A stretch of DNA of 64,000 nt from Candidatus Methanoperedens nitratireducens (GTDB lineage: Archaea > Halobacteriota > Methanosarcinia > Methanosarcinales > Methanoperedenaceae): NCBI GenBank assembly GCA_020724545.1, contig DYGR01000014.1, forward strand, positions 1-64,000, in the 5' to 3' direction. Position numbers and translations under genes: made by a program. Positions 41,389 to 49,867 of the stretch are shown here, piece after piece. The notes under the pieces are model-generated. The model worked only from the letters and a program-made list of their open reading frames with translations. It was not told the DNA's origin and did no database searches. Position 1 is the first letter of the stretch. Every line of letters begins with the position of its first letter.

Positions 41389-43503
41389 ATGGTGGCTTTA
41401 ATCGAGATACGGGATCTGAACATCAATGTCAGCGGTAAACAAATCCTGAAGAACATAAATCTGGACATAAACGAGGGCGACAGCATAGGTATAATTGGAA
41501 AAAGCGGAGCAGGGAAAAGTACACTCCTGCACTTGCTCCGCGGCTTTGAGGAATTTGAGGATATTACTGGCGAGGTAATTTTCAACATTTCCTGCTGTCC
41601 CGGATGTGGTAGAGTAAACCCACCGAGCAGTGCAGATAAAGCCTGTCCGAAATGCGGCATTACGACTGAACTTAAGAGGGTGAATTACCTGAACTCAAAG
41701 GGTATGCACAGGAGAATTATGGAAAGAACTGCTATCATGATGCAGCGAACCTTTGGATTATACAGTGACGACACCGTGCTGGAGAACATAATGCACAGCT
41801 TTGAATATTCCGATATCCCTAAAGAGAAACGTCCCTATGTTGCAGCAGAACTGATCGAAAAAGTGAAGCTATCCCATAGAATGACATACACAGGAAAAGA
41901 GCTGAGCGGTGGAGAGAAACAAAGAGTAGTTCTTGCACGCCAGCTTGCAAAATACCCTATGCTTTTACTTGCAGATGAACCGACTGGAACACTTGACCCA
42001 AGGACCGCCAAGCTTGTGCATGAGAGCATATTAAAAGCAAAGCAGGAACATAACATGACACTGATGGTTACTTCTCACCTTCCGGGCGTTTTACATGATC
42101 TGACAAATAAAGCGATCCTCTTAGATAGAGGAGAGATCATTGAGACAGGAAAACCGGATGAGATTATTGATAAGTTCTGTGCAATGACAGGAGTGGTGTG
42201 TGAGGGAAAGGCAGAGGGAGGCAAGCCTATTATTATTCTAAAAGATGTGAAGAAGAAATATTACTCCTATTCTAAGGGCACGATTCCTGCCGTGAATGGC
42301 GTGAGCTTCGAGGTCAATGAAGGTGAGATTTTCGGAATAATAGGTATAAGCGGAGCAGGTAAAACAACTCTCTCCAAGATCATAGCAGGCATTATGGAGA
42401 GGGACAGCGGAAAAGTGGATGTGAGGATCGGGGATATGTGGGTTGATATGACCGAGAAGGGGACTGAGTTCAGGGGACGTGCAAAACCGCATATCGGTTA
42501 CATGCACCAGGAATATTCTCTCTACCCTCACAGAAATGTGTTTTATAACCTGACAGAATCGATAGGCCTGAAACTTGAGCCCGAACTTGCCAGAACAAAA
42601 GCAATAAACGCATTGAAAGCGGTGAGTTTTGATGGAAATACCGCTGATGAGATCCTTGAGAAGACCCAGTACGAGCTCAGTGTGGGAGAACGCCAGAGGG
42701 TGACGATGTCCCAAGTTCTCATCAGAGAGCCGAGAATAATTATTTTTGACGAACCCACAGGAACTATGGACCCGATCACAAAGAACGAGGTTGCAAACTC
42801 CATACTGACAGCAAGGAAAGAAACAGGGACGACATTTATTATAGTTTCTCACGACATGGAATTTGTCAGGAACGTATGCGATCGTGCTGTGCACATGAAG
42901 CTTGGTAAAATAGCAGCAACCGGCGATGCTGGTTCTGTGCTTGAAGAAATCGCATACGAGGAAAAACCCGACAGGGAAAAGACTGCTGAGGATAGGGATA
43001 ACGACATGAGGAAGTATCTGAAAAGGGTGCACGAGAATGCAGAGCTTGGGGATCTGTGCGCTCTTGAGTTCTATACATCGAAAGCGAAAGAGACAGCAGT
43101 TAAACTCAATAAGGATATCAGCAGCGAACTTGAGAAGCTTTTGCCTGCATATGAAAAAGGAATCTCTGAAATGCTAAAAGAAGCGGAACGATACGAATTA
43201 GAAGATCAAACATATGAGATGGATGTTTACATTGGAAGTGCGCTAAAATACTCGGCCATTGCAGGTATCGATATTTCAGGGGAGCTTCCAAAATTTATGC
43301 CTGCATACGAGAAAGGTCTTGAAGAGGCTTTGCAGGAAGCAGAGCGGCATGAAGCCAAAGGTTTCCTTGGTATGTCGTATCAATACATTCATAGAGCGGG
43401 TAATTATGCTGCAAAGCTTGGAAAGAACATAGAGGAGATATTAAAATCATTGCCGTGGTACGAGAGATGGACGTTAACAGATATACACATGAAATTGAGG
43501 TGA
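41389..43503 (+). CDS. Tandem ABC ATPase, methyl-coenzyme M reductase component A2 (AtwA)-like, with helical-repeat tail
   Basis: A 704-residue protein with two ABC domains. Domain 1 has Walker A GKSGAGKST, signature LSGGEKQRVVLARQL and [13 protein letters not shown], with an inserted zinc ribbon (CCPGCG ... CPKCG, residues about 65-90). Domain 2 has GISGAGKTT, LSVGERQRVTMSQ and IIFDEPTGTMDP. This is the arrangement of component A2, the ATP carrier for MCR reductive activation, usually about 530 residues. The extra about 165 residues form three helical repeats (LLPAYEKGISEMLKEAERYE, FMPAYEKGLEEALQEAERHE, SLPWYERW). Being under ArsR and beside mer genes suggests a specialised paralog. Confidence 0.85.
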   Translation: MVALIEIRDLNINVSGKQILKNINLDINEGDSIGIIGKSGAGKSTLLHLLRGFEEFEDITGEVIFNISCCPGCGRVNPPSSADKACPKCGITTELKRVNYLNSKGMHRRIMERTAIMMQRTFGLYSDDTVLENIMHSFEYSDIPKEKRPYVAAELIEKVKLSHRMTYTGKELSGGEKQRVVLARQLAKYPMLLLADEPTGTLDPRTAKLVHESILKAKQEHNMTLMVTSHLPGVLHDLTNKAILLDRGEIIETGKPDEIIDKFCAMTGVVCEGKAEGGKPIIILKDVKKKYYSYSKGTIPAVNGVSFEVNEGEIFGIIGISGAGKTTLSKIIAGIMERDSGKVDVRIGDMWVDMTEKGTEFRGRAKPHIGYMHQEYSLYPHRNVFYNLTESIGLKLEPELARTKAINALKAVSFDGNTADEILEKTQYELSVGERQRVTMSQVLIREPRIIIFDEPTGTMDPITKNEVANSILTARKETGTTFIIVSHDMEFVRNVCDRAVHMKLGKIAATGDAGSVLEEIAYEEKPDREKTAEDRDNDMRKYLKRVHENAELGDLCALEFYTSKAKETAVKLNKDISSELEKLLPAYEKGISEMLKEAERYELEDQTYEMDVYIGSALKYSAIAGIDISGELPKFMPAYEKGLEEALQEAERHEAKGFLGMSYQYIHRAGNYAAKLGKNIEEILKSLPWYERWTLTDIHMKLR

Positions 43504-43508
43504 AAAAT

Positions 43509-43676
43509 ATGTGCATGGTAGGAGATGTGCCTGAATTCAATATAGAGAACATAGAGATGGACTTGAAAGAATACGTTTGCCTGGATTGCGAAAATAAATT
43601 TAAGGGACTTGGAAATAGCGTTATCTGCCCTGCCTGCAAATCCAGCAATGTTGAAATTGTGAGTGCGGAGAAATGA
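43509..43676 (+). CDS. Small zinc-ribbon protein
   Basis: A 55-residue protein starting at ATG 43509 behind a GAGGTGA ribosome site; the open frame further upstream lies within the ATPase gene. It contains a rubredoxin-like/zinc-ribbon pair CLDCENKFKGLG and CPACKSSNV. Its stop overlaps the ferredoxin start (ATGA). It may be a metal-binding accessory or redox adaptor for the operon. Confidence 0.75.
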   Translation: MCMVGDVPEFNIENIEMDLKEYVCLDCENKFKGLGNSVICPACKSSNVEIVSAEK

Positions 43677-43960
43677 ATGGCTGCTGCTGTGGAATAGAGG
43701 ATGCTGCTGTATATTATCAAGGGGAAACAAAATCAGGCGAGAAATGGACCCCTGCCTTTATAGAATATGTTGATACAGAGAAATGCAACGGCTGCGGGAT
43801 GTGCGTGAAGGTCTGCTCTCGTGGAGTCTATGAGATTCAGGAATTGAACAGCAGAAAGGTCTCAGATGCTGTAAACGCTGGTAACTGTGTTGGAGATGGG
43901 AGCTGCCATATGGTGTGCAAACCGAAAGCGATGGTATGCAGACCCAGGAGGCTCTCATGA
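43673..43960 (+). CDS. Ferredoxin with two cysteine clusters
   Basis: A 95-residue protein with an N-terminal MNGCCCGIED, a CNGCGMCVKVCSRGVYE 4Fe-4S motif (near 37-53) and a second, partly altered CVGDGSCHMVCKPKA motif (near 73-87). The sequence before the first cluster (WTPAFIEYVDTEKCNGCG) is like nif-type ferredoxin III. It overlaps both neighbours by 4 bp, giving tight coupling in the order zinc ribbon, ferredoxin, MerB. A role as electron donor within the operon is inferred. Confidence 0.82.
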   Translation: MNGCCCGIEDAAVYYQGETKSGEKWTPAFIEYVDTEKCNGCGMCVKVCSRGVYEIQELNSRKVSDAVNAGNCVGDGSCHMVCKPKAMVCRPRRLS

Positions 43961-44607
43961 AGAGATTGATGGATAGAATTGGAGAGACGGTAAAAGGACA
44001 TATAGCAGAAGCAAAATTAAGCCCCTTAGAGGATGAAATACGAAAATATATACTAAGGGAGTTTGCAAAGAATGGCAGACCCCCGTCTCCTAAAGAAATT
44101 ATGGGGGAGTTGGGTCTGTCATCTGTAGATACGGTACACCAAACCATTGAAAAACTTCAAAAGTTCGACATTATAATGAGGAAAAATGATGAAATAATCT
44201 CTGCTTATCCCTTTTCTGCGACTGAGACGCGTCATAAAGTGATTTTTGAAGATGGACATGAGGTTTATGCACTCTGCGCTACAGATGCCCTGGGCATCCA
44301 TTTTATGCTGGATAAAAGTATAACCATCCTGTCCAGTTGCCCGGAATGCGAAAAAGAAATGAGAATCGTGGTAAAAGGCGGCAAAATCAATTCCTGTAAC
44401 CCTGAAGGAACCATTGAATTTGTGAGTGATAAAGATAGAGGCGGATGTACAGCGGAAACTTTATGTCCTTTTATCAACTTCTTTTGCGCCAGGGAACATT
44501 TAGAGGAGTGGAGAAAGAAAAATCCTGAATTTAAATATGGTGAGATTTACTCACTTGATGAAGCTTTAGAATATGGCAAAGCTATATTTGGAGATTTCTT
44601 AAAGTAA
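43957..44607 (+). CDS. merB: Organomercurial lyase MerB with N-terminal helix-turn-helix
   Basis: The start is ATG 43957, with a GGAGG site six bases upstream, giving about 216 residues. A winged-helix-like segment (about 20-75: PSPKEIMGELGLSSVDTVHQ) precedes the alkylmercury lyase domain. Catalytic residues are recognisable: Cys and Asp in ALCATDALG, and the later Cys in NFFCAREHLEEW. MerB splits carbon-mercury bonds, producing Hg2+ for MerA. A CPECEKEM pair adds further thiols. The partner merA just downstream is broken. Confidence 0.85.
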   Translation: MKRLMDRIGETVKGHIAEAKLSPLEDEIRKYILREFAKNGRPPSPKEIMGELGLSSVDTVHQTIEKLQKFDIIMRKNDEIISAYPFSATETRHKVIFEDGHEVYALCATDALGIHFMLDKSITILSSCPECEKEMRIVVKGGKINSCNPEGTIEFVSDKDRGGCTAETLCPFINFFCAREHLEEWRKKNPEFKYGEIYSLDEALEYGKAIFGDFLK

Positions 44608-44619
44608 CATGGGGGTTAA

Positions 44620-45087
<468 letters not shown>

Positions 45088-45295
45088 ATTCGATATCATC
45101 AATAACATGCCCGATAATCGCATTCGTAAAATTAGCCCTGGAACCTGAAAGAATATACTCAAGGTGCTGCTGGCTTGATTGCTCCATAAATCTTTTCATG
45201 TGATTTTCCCTTTAAGAGCCCAAAACAGGTAGCGGATGTGATTGTTCAAAGAGCAGGGCTATAAGCCCTCTTTTGATTATCAAAAGGCGATTAAC
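45088..45295. other. Intergenic stretch after the merA remnant
   Basis: About 200 bp without a convincing gene. A 46-codon minus-strand frame (45059-45199) overlaps the merA tail and is probably chance. Possible promoter for the AhpD-like gene. Confidence 0.3.
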
Positions 45296-45835
45296 ATGGC
45301 AAGAATAAAGCCCATAGAAAAAGAAGAAGCAACCGATGAGGTCAGGATAATTTACAGAGATATTGAAGCAGCTTTCGGAATGGTTCCGAACCTGTTCAAG
45401 ACCTATGCCAATTTTCCTGCTCTGCTGCGGGTGAACTGGGAAAAGACAAAAATCCTGATGATGGGAGGCGAACTTCCGCGGGAACTCAAAGAAAGTATCG
45501 CTGTAGTGGTATCTGCTGCAAATGTCTGTAATTACTGTGTAGCTGCGCATTCGATGGCACTTACGATGATGGGATTTTCGAAAGAAAAAATCGATGCAAT
45601 GATAAAAAATATCGAGAGAGCGGAGATGTCTCAAAGGGATCAGCAGATTCTCCAATACGTGAAGAAAGCAACGCTCACGCCCCATAGAATCACAGACCGT
45701 GAAACAGAGGAACTGAAATCAACAGGTCTCACCAGCAGCCAGATTATAGAAATTCTCGGTGTCATGGAACTTTTCACAGGCTACAATAAATTCCTCGATG
45801 CCCTTGCTGTAGAGATTGATTTCCCGGAGGCGTAA
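45296..45835 (+). CDS. Carboxymuconolactone decarboxylase / AhpD-like protein
   Basis: A 179-residue helical protein from ATG 45296. The AhpD-type redox site NVCNYCVAAHS (Cys-x2-Cys with His) lies near residue 80. Such proteins act as peroxidase partners or thiol oxidoreductases rather than decarboxylases when the CxxC is present. Its stop is 3 bp before the flavodoxin-like gene, so the two are probably co-transcribed in oxidative or metal stress. An earlier GTG or TTG in frame is unlikely. Confidence 0.82.
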   Translation: MARIKPIEKEEATDEVRIIYRDIEAAFGMVPNLFKTYANFPALLRVNWEKTKILMMGGELPRELKESIAVVVSAANVCNYCVAAHSMALTMMGFSKEKIDAMIKNIERAEMSQRDQQILQYVKKATLTPHRITDRETEELKSTGLTSSQIIEILGVMELFTGYNKFLDALAVEIDFPEA

Positions 45836-45838
45836 ATC

Positions 45839-46396
45839 ATGAAAGTACTCGGAATAAGCGGAAGCCCCACAAAAGAGAGTAATACAGATGTGTTAATTAG
45901 AGCGATACTTGAAGCCACAGGGGCAGAGAGAGAATTCATTAAACTTTCGGAAATAAAAGTAGGTCCCTGCATCGCGTGTATGAAATGCGTCTACACAAAC
46001 GAATGTGTCATTAAAGACGATTTTAAGTGGCTTTCCGGAAGGGTGATGGAGGCTGATGCTATCATTGTAGGGTCGCCCACATACTATGGTTCAGCAAGCG
46101 CTTTTATGAAGGCGTTCATAGAGAGACTCTATTCAAAGAGGCATATAAAACTCCTGATGCGCGGAAAAATAGCTGCAACAGTGGCTGTAGGAGTTGCGGC
46201 TGAAAAAATGGTAGCAGAATGGATGGGAAACGCACTTCGTGCCGGAGGAATGGAGATAGTCGGTAGCATGACAGCTAAAGGAACACCGTGCTGCTTTATG
46301 TGCGGACCCGGGGAGACCTGCAATTATACCGTCTGGAATGCATACTCAAAGGCTATCCTACCTACGGTACTCTTGATTCAAGAACGAAAATGTTAA
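45839..46396 (+). CDS. Flavodoxin-fold NAD(P)H-dependent FMN reductase / Fe-S flavoprotein, altered C-terminus
   Basis: A 185-residue protein: FMN loop GISGSPTKESNTD (residues 5-17), a CIACMKCVYTNEC cluster (near 44-56) resembling iron-sulfur flavoproteins, GSPTYYGSASAFMKAF (near 80) and PCCFMCGPGETCN. The last about 15 residues (ILPTVLLIQERKC) are an out-of-frame read of the start of a second flavoprotein copy fused here by deletion. The core fold is complete, so it may still function. Confidence 0.8.
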   Translation: MKVLGISGSPTKESNTDVLIRAILEATGAEREFIKLSEIKVGPCIACMKCVYTNECVIKDDFKWLSGRVMEADAIIVGSPTYYGSASAFMKAFIERLYSKRHIKLLMRGKIAATVAVGVAAEKMVAEWMGNALRAGGMEIVGSMTAKGTPCCFMCGPGETCNYTVWNAYSKAILPTVLLIQERKC

Positions 46397-46752
46397 CTGA
46401 ACGGATGTACTCCATGCATCATCAAAAAATGCTGAATAAAGGTAAAATTGGAGTGGCGGTAGCTATCGGAATTGGAAGAGGAATACCAAGTGTAGACCAT
46501 GCCGCAGACCAGATTGCGGCTTTTATGGAAATGGAGGGATTTAACGTCATAGGTAAACTCAGCGGAACAGGGAACCTTTCATGTCTTTCTTGCGGGTATG
46601 GAGGTAGCTGCAGGATAAGCGCTGTTCCACTATTGTTCGGGAAGGGAGCCGTGCCGTCAAAGGATAAGTATACCGCAATAGAAGACCAGAAGGATGTCAT
46701 TGAAAAAGCAAATGAAATAGGGCATAAAATCAAGGACATACTGATAAATTAA
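46351..46752 (+). pseudogene. 5'-truncated second flavodoxin-like gene
   Basis: From about 46351 a different frame reads GYPTYGTLDSRTKMLTERMY and then KGKIGVAVAIGIGRGIPS, with CLSCGYGGSCRIS further on: the C-terminal two thirds of another flavodoxin-family reductase. The FMN loop and start codon are missing. Translation from ATG 46390 is conceivable but would lack the flavin phosphate site. The join with the preceding gene indicates deletion between tandem paralogs. Confidence 0.75.
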
Positions 46753-46779
46753 ATATCTGTAGCTATAGACAAGCCACAG

Positions 46780-47034
46780 CTACATGCCCAGAACTTTTTT
46801 AACTTTCTCAACGGTTGGCTTACCTTCGATGGCAATTTTGCCATCCACTACAATGGTTGGTGTGGCTTTGATCCCGTATTTTTTTGCCTTGGCAAGGCAA
46901 ATTTCAGTTTCGCATCTCTCAGATAAATTGTACTCTGTCATCTTGCAGTCCGCGCATTTTGCCTTTTCCACGATTTCCACGGTCTCCCTGCATAAATAGC
47001 AGCCAGAAGTAAAAATTTCGATGTTGTGTCCCAT
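46780..47034 (-). CDS. Small thioredoxin/glutaredoxin-like protein
   Basis: An 84-residue protein of the short archaeal thioredoxin type: IEIFTSGCYLCRETVEIVEK holds the CxxC active site (C12, C15), ATPTIVVDGKIAIEGKP supplies the cis-Pro and the last strand. Extra thiols in KCADCK and RCETEIC are notable and could bind metal. It could reduce AhpD-like or flavin partners or transfer soft metals. Convergent with the flavoprotein remnant; divergent from the HxlR gene. Confidence 0.85.
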   Translation of the reverse strand: MGHNIEIFTSGCYLCRETVEIVEKAKCADCKMTEYNLSERCETEICLAKAKKYGIKATPTIVVDGKIAIEGKPTVEKVKKVLGM

Positions 47035-47132
47035 TATTAGTACTCACCTCTATGGTTTATTATTTAAAGTAAGTAACTTAATGTATTTATAGGCGCAAGT
47101 ATAAGAATATTAAGTAGCTTTAAGCGAGGAAA

Positions 47133-47504
47133 ATGACTTTACAAAAGGAAAGTAAATGCATCTGCCCACTTGGCGGAGTTATAGATATCATAAGCAAAAA
47201 ATGGGCGTTGCTCATCATTAACACTATTGGCAATTCTCAGGCGATAAGATACAGTGAAATAAGAGATGTTCTGGGTGAGATCAATTCCAAAGTACTCTCG
47301 GACAGGCTTAAGGAGCTTGAGGGGGCAGGATTGATTAAAAGGAAAGCTTATGCAGAGATTCCTCCGAGGGTTGAGTACTCATTAACAAAAGATGGAAAAG
47401 GATTGCGAAAATCTATAGTGCCCTTGATGAAATGGGTATATTCAAAAAATACTGAAAGAACAAATACCCCATGCGATATCGCATATGCAAAAACCCAGAC
47501 TTGA
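47133..47504 (+). CDS. HxlR-family winged-helix regulator A
   Basis: A 123-residue HxlR protein: CICPLGGVIDIISKKWALLI at the N-terminus, AIRYSEIRDVLGEINSKVLS and DRLKELEGAGLIKRKAYAEI for the recognition helix and wing, and PPRVEYSLTKDGKGLRK. HxlR regulators sense aldehydes, quinones, disulfide or metal stress, often through the N-terminal Cys. A closely similar gene faces it at 47.6 kb. A palindromic TAAGT-A-ACTTA lies about 50 bp upstream. Confidence 0.88.
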   Translation: MTLQKESKCICPLGGVIDIISKKWALLIINTIGNSQAIRYSEIRDVLGEINSKVLSDRLKELEGAGLIKRKAYAEIPPRVEYSLTKDGKGLRKSIVPLMKWVYSKNTERTNTPCDIAYAKTQT

Positions 47505-47593
47505 AATGGAATTCTCTTTCAGTTATTTTTCATTGTTATTTGCTCTTTGTTGATAGAATGGAATACATCTAACAGGAATATGTCAAAATTCAA

Positions 47594-47944
47594 CTACTTC
47601 TGAGATTCTCTCGATGAGACCCATCTCATTAGAGGCATTATAGCTTTTCTCAGATCTGCTCCTTCTTTTGTAAGGGAGTACTCCACTCTTGGAGGTATTT
47701 CAGCAAATGTTTCTCTTTTGATGAGGCTTACATTCTCCAGTTCTTTTAATCTGTCGGCTAATGTTTTTGGGCTTATTTCACCCAGCTTTTTTTCAAGTTC
47801 ACTATAGCGCAACTTACGGTTATTCCCGATCGCACTGATAATCAGTAATGCCCATTTTTTACTGAGGATGCCCATGATACCTTCAATAGAACACAAACAT
47901 ATATCGTCCTCGCGTGAGGTGCATCTCTTGCTTTCCTTTTGCAT
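47594..47944 (-). CDS. HxlR-family winged-helix regulator B
   Basis: A 116-residue paralog of regulator A with the same CLCSIEGIMGILSKKWALLI start, KTLADRLKELENVSLIKRET and PPRVEYSLTKEGADLRKAI. Three N-terminal cysteines (CTSRED, CLC) may be redox or metal sensors. Two palindromes sit upstream of its start, between it and the divergent small CxxC/CopD gene group, so it probably controls both itself and that group. Confidence 0.88.
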   Translation of the reverse strand: MQKESKRCTSREDDICLCSIEGIMGILSKKWALLIISAIGNNRKLRYSELEKKLGEISPKTLADRLKELENVSLIKRETFAEIPPRVEYSLTKEGADLRKAIMPLMRWVSSRESQK

Positions 47945-47960
47945 AATGACTTCCTTTTTT

Positions 47961-47996
47961 GATAGCTGCTATCTAACTTTAAACTTGATAGTTTAA
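47961..47996. promoter_or_regulatory. Two palindromes in the divergent HxlR / CopD-cluster promoter region
   Basis: GATAGC-T-GCTATC (47961-47973) and TTAAACT-TGAT-AGTTTAA (47979-47996) are perfect inverted repeats placed 17-52 bp upstream of the HxlR B start and 49-84 bp upstream of the small CxxC gene. They are likely binding sites for HxlR B. Confidence 0.5.
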
Positions 47997-48044
47997 ATAC
48001 TTTATTAACTGAAGTAACTCTAAAGATAAAAGGAGGTGAAAAAT

Positions 48045-48164
48045 ATGTGCCTGCAGTGCCTTCCCATTAATAAAAATAAAGATCAGCATCTGCATGATCC
48101 CCCAGAAAACAAAAATAAAGATGTTGATAACGAAGAATACGAACAAGTTTTAAACAAAACTTAA
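48045..48164 (+). CDS. 39-residue CxxC peptide
   Basis: ATG 48045 follows an excellent AGGAGGTG ribosome site by six bases. The peptide starts MCLQCLP and continues as a Lys/Asn/Asp-rich chain with HLHD. The site quality makes translation likely. CxxC plus His could bind a metal. It is the first gene of the CopD/SHOCT group. No family is recognised. Confidence 0.6.
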   Translation: MCLQCLPINKNKDQHLHDPPENKNKDVDNEEYEQVLNKT

Positions 48165-48225
48165 AATGTATTTGCCCCGGTTTATGACCGGGGCAGTCAT
48201 TTATTCATATAAAAGAGGTGATAAA

Positions 48226-48675
48226 ATGGAAATAATAAACATCATTACACTCTGGCTGCATTATCTGGCAACCGTGATGTGGATTGGAGGAATGGCTTTC
48301 AATATACTGGTGCTTCGTCCTTCAATGGTAGCAATTGATCAAAACCAGCGCCCGGTACTCGGAACTACGGTATTGAAGCGTTTTATCATTTTTGCCTGGT
48401 TGAGCATCGTGGTGCTGATCCTTACGGGTATTTCAATTGCCCTCAGCCGTGCAGCTTTTCAAGATATTTTCAGCACGACGTATGGAATTGTTTTGCTGGG
48501 CAAACACGTTGTAACATTGATAATGATTCTCATTGTTACCTGGATCAGTTTTGTTCTTTCTAAGAGGTTGGCACCTTTTGCCCCCAAACCAGACACGATC
48601 CTGACATTAGTGAAAACTAACCTGTCTTTAGGCATATTGGTGCTAGTATTAACCGCAACCTTGAGAAGTGTATAA
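48226..48675 (+). CDS. CopD-like membrane protein
   Basis: A 149-residue protein starting at ATG 48226 behind AGAGGTG, with four helices. LHYLATVMWIGGMAFN (residues 10-25) is the hallmark of the CopD/PcoD copper-resistance domain, and a later LLGKHVVTLIM supplies another His. CopD-type proteins are linked to copper transport across the membrane. It stands with small metal-rich genes, supporting copper handling. Confidence 0.8.
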   Translation: MEIINIITLWLHYLATVMWIGGMAFNILVLRPSMVAIDQNQRPVLGTTVLKRFIIFAWLSIVVLILTGISIALSRAAFQDIFSTTYGIVLLGKHVVTLIMILIVTWISFVLSKRLAPFAPKPDTILTLVKTNLSLGILVLVLTATLRSV

Positions 48676-48751
48676 AGAAAACATGCATTTTTTAGAGGTT
48701 ATCTCTATCTTTTTATAGTACAAAAATCAATTATTAGAGTGGAGATAAACT

Positions 48752-48982
48752 ATGCAATTCGGAATGATGGACGGCTACGGTATGGGCTACGGGATGTGGA
48801 TTATTGGGTTGATATTCTGGATACTGATTATCATAGGGCTTGTTCTGCTTATCAAATATTTTTGGGAAGGCGGTGGAGCCAGAAGAGGAGAAGAATCTGC
48901 CCTTGAGATCCTGAAGAAAAAGTATGCCAGGGGAGAGATAAGTAAAGAAGAATTTGAAGAGAAAAAGAAAGACCTGTTATAA
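48752..48982 (+). CDS. Small membrane protein with SHOCT domain
   Basis: A 76-residue protein with a Met/Gly/Tyr-rich start (MMDGYGMGYGMW), one membrane helix (about 16-36) and a C-terminal SHOCT motif (ALEILKKKYARGEISKEEFE, residues 50-69). Such proteins are common next to copper and heavy-metal resistance genes. The oligomerising SHOCT tail faces the cytoplasm. It is in the same direction as CopD and the Met-rich gene. Confidence 0.82.
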   Translation: MQFGMMDGYGMGYGMWIIGLIFWILIIIGLVLLIKYFWEGGGARRGEESALEILKKKYARGEISKEEFEEKKKDLL

Positions 48983-49004
48983 AAGAAGATGGAGGTAATT
49001 TAAA

Positions 49005-49106
49005 ATGTATAACTACAAAAAACCAGTCCCTCTGGGTTATACTGATGCTGTTGCAAAAGTAAAGGAAGAATTGAAAAAAGTGGTTGATGCTGCAGCCAGG
49101 CAATGA
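49005..49106 (+). CDS. 33-residue DUF302-like stub
   Basis: ATG 49005 follows a GGAGGT site. The 33 codons contain GYTDAVAKVKEELKK, which matches the beginning of DUF302 domains, but the rest of the domain (about 100 residues) is absent. It is either a 3'-truncated gene or a very small protein. DUF302 proteins frequently lie in copper/heavy-metal clusters. Confidence 0.5.
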   Translation: MYNYKKPVPLGYTDAVAKVKEELKKVVDAAARQ

Positions 49107-49130
49107 CAGAATTAAACCGGGAGGTAAGTT

Positions 49131-49856
49131 ATGGAAAAGAGAACTCTTGCTACGTTAGCTGTTGTACTGATTATTGTAGGTATCACTGGATTAGTCCTTA
49201 GTTCAGGTTACCCTCGTTTCGTTTATGGCGGTTATCCCACTGGATACCCGCATCAAGGCATGATGGGCGGAGATGGCTTTTGGTCTGGCATGATGGGTGG
49301 CGGAATGATGGGGGGCATGATGGGAGGCATGATGCAGATGATGGGCGGGAACATGCTCATAAGCGGCGGCGTTCCATATAATCCCAATGGAAGCTTAATC
49401 ACGCTGGAGCAAGCTAAGGATATTGCAAATAGATATCTGGCTGCCCAGAATAATCCTGATCTTGAGCTTGCTGATCTAGAAGAATGGGAGTTCAACTTCT
49501 ATGTTGAATATAAAGAGAAAAGCACAGGAGCAAAGGCATTTCAAATGCTCATAGATAAGTATACTGGTAATATGTTTCCAGAAATGGGTCCTAATATGAT
49601 GTGGAACACAAAATATATGATGGGGCTTCAGGCAGGCGCTATGCCCATAACAGAGGAGCAGGCGAGAGTATATGCCCAGCAGTTTCTGGATTCACGGCTT
49701 CCAAGCACGAAAGCAGAAAACGGTGGAGTATTCTATGGTTACTATCATTTTGATGTTAAAAAGGATGATAAAATGTATGGTATGCTGGATGTAAATGGGT
49801 ACTCAGGGCAGGTATGGTATCATACATGGCATGGGAATTTTATTCGGGAAGATTGA
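49131..49856 (+). CDS. Met/Gly-rich exported protein with PepSY-like repeats
   Basis: A 241-residue protein with an N-terminal signal anchor (about residues 7-26), a strikingly Met/Gly-rich stretch (GMMGGGMMGGMMGGMMQMMG, near 54-73) and two PepSY-like halves (ITLEQAKDIANRYLAAQ near 90; ITEEQARVYAQQFLDSRL near 178) with the usual aromatic WEFNFYVEYKEK and YYHFDVKK strands. Methionine clusters are typical of Cu(I)/Ag(I)-binding exported proteins. It ends the copper-type gene group. Confidence 0.78.
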   Translation: MEKRTLATLAVVLIIVGITGLVLSSGYPRFVYGGYPTGYPHQGMMGGDGFWSGMMGGGMMGGMMGGMMQMMGGNMLISGGVPYNPNGSLITLEQAKDIANRYLAAQNNPDLELADLEEWEFNFYVEYKEKSTGAKAFQMLIDKYTGNMFPEMGPNMMWNTKYMMGLQAGAMPITEEQARVYAQQFLDSRLPSTKAENGGVFYGYYHFDVKKDDKMYGMLDVNGYSGQVWYHTWHGNFIRED

Positions 49857-49867
49857 AGGTTCTATAA

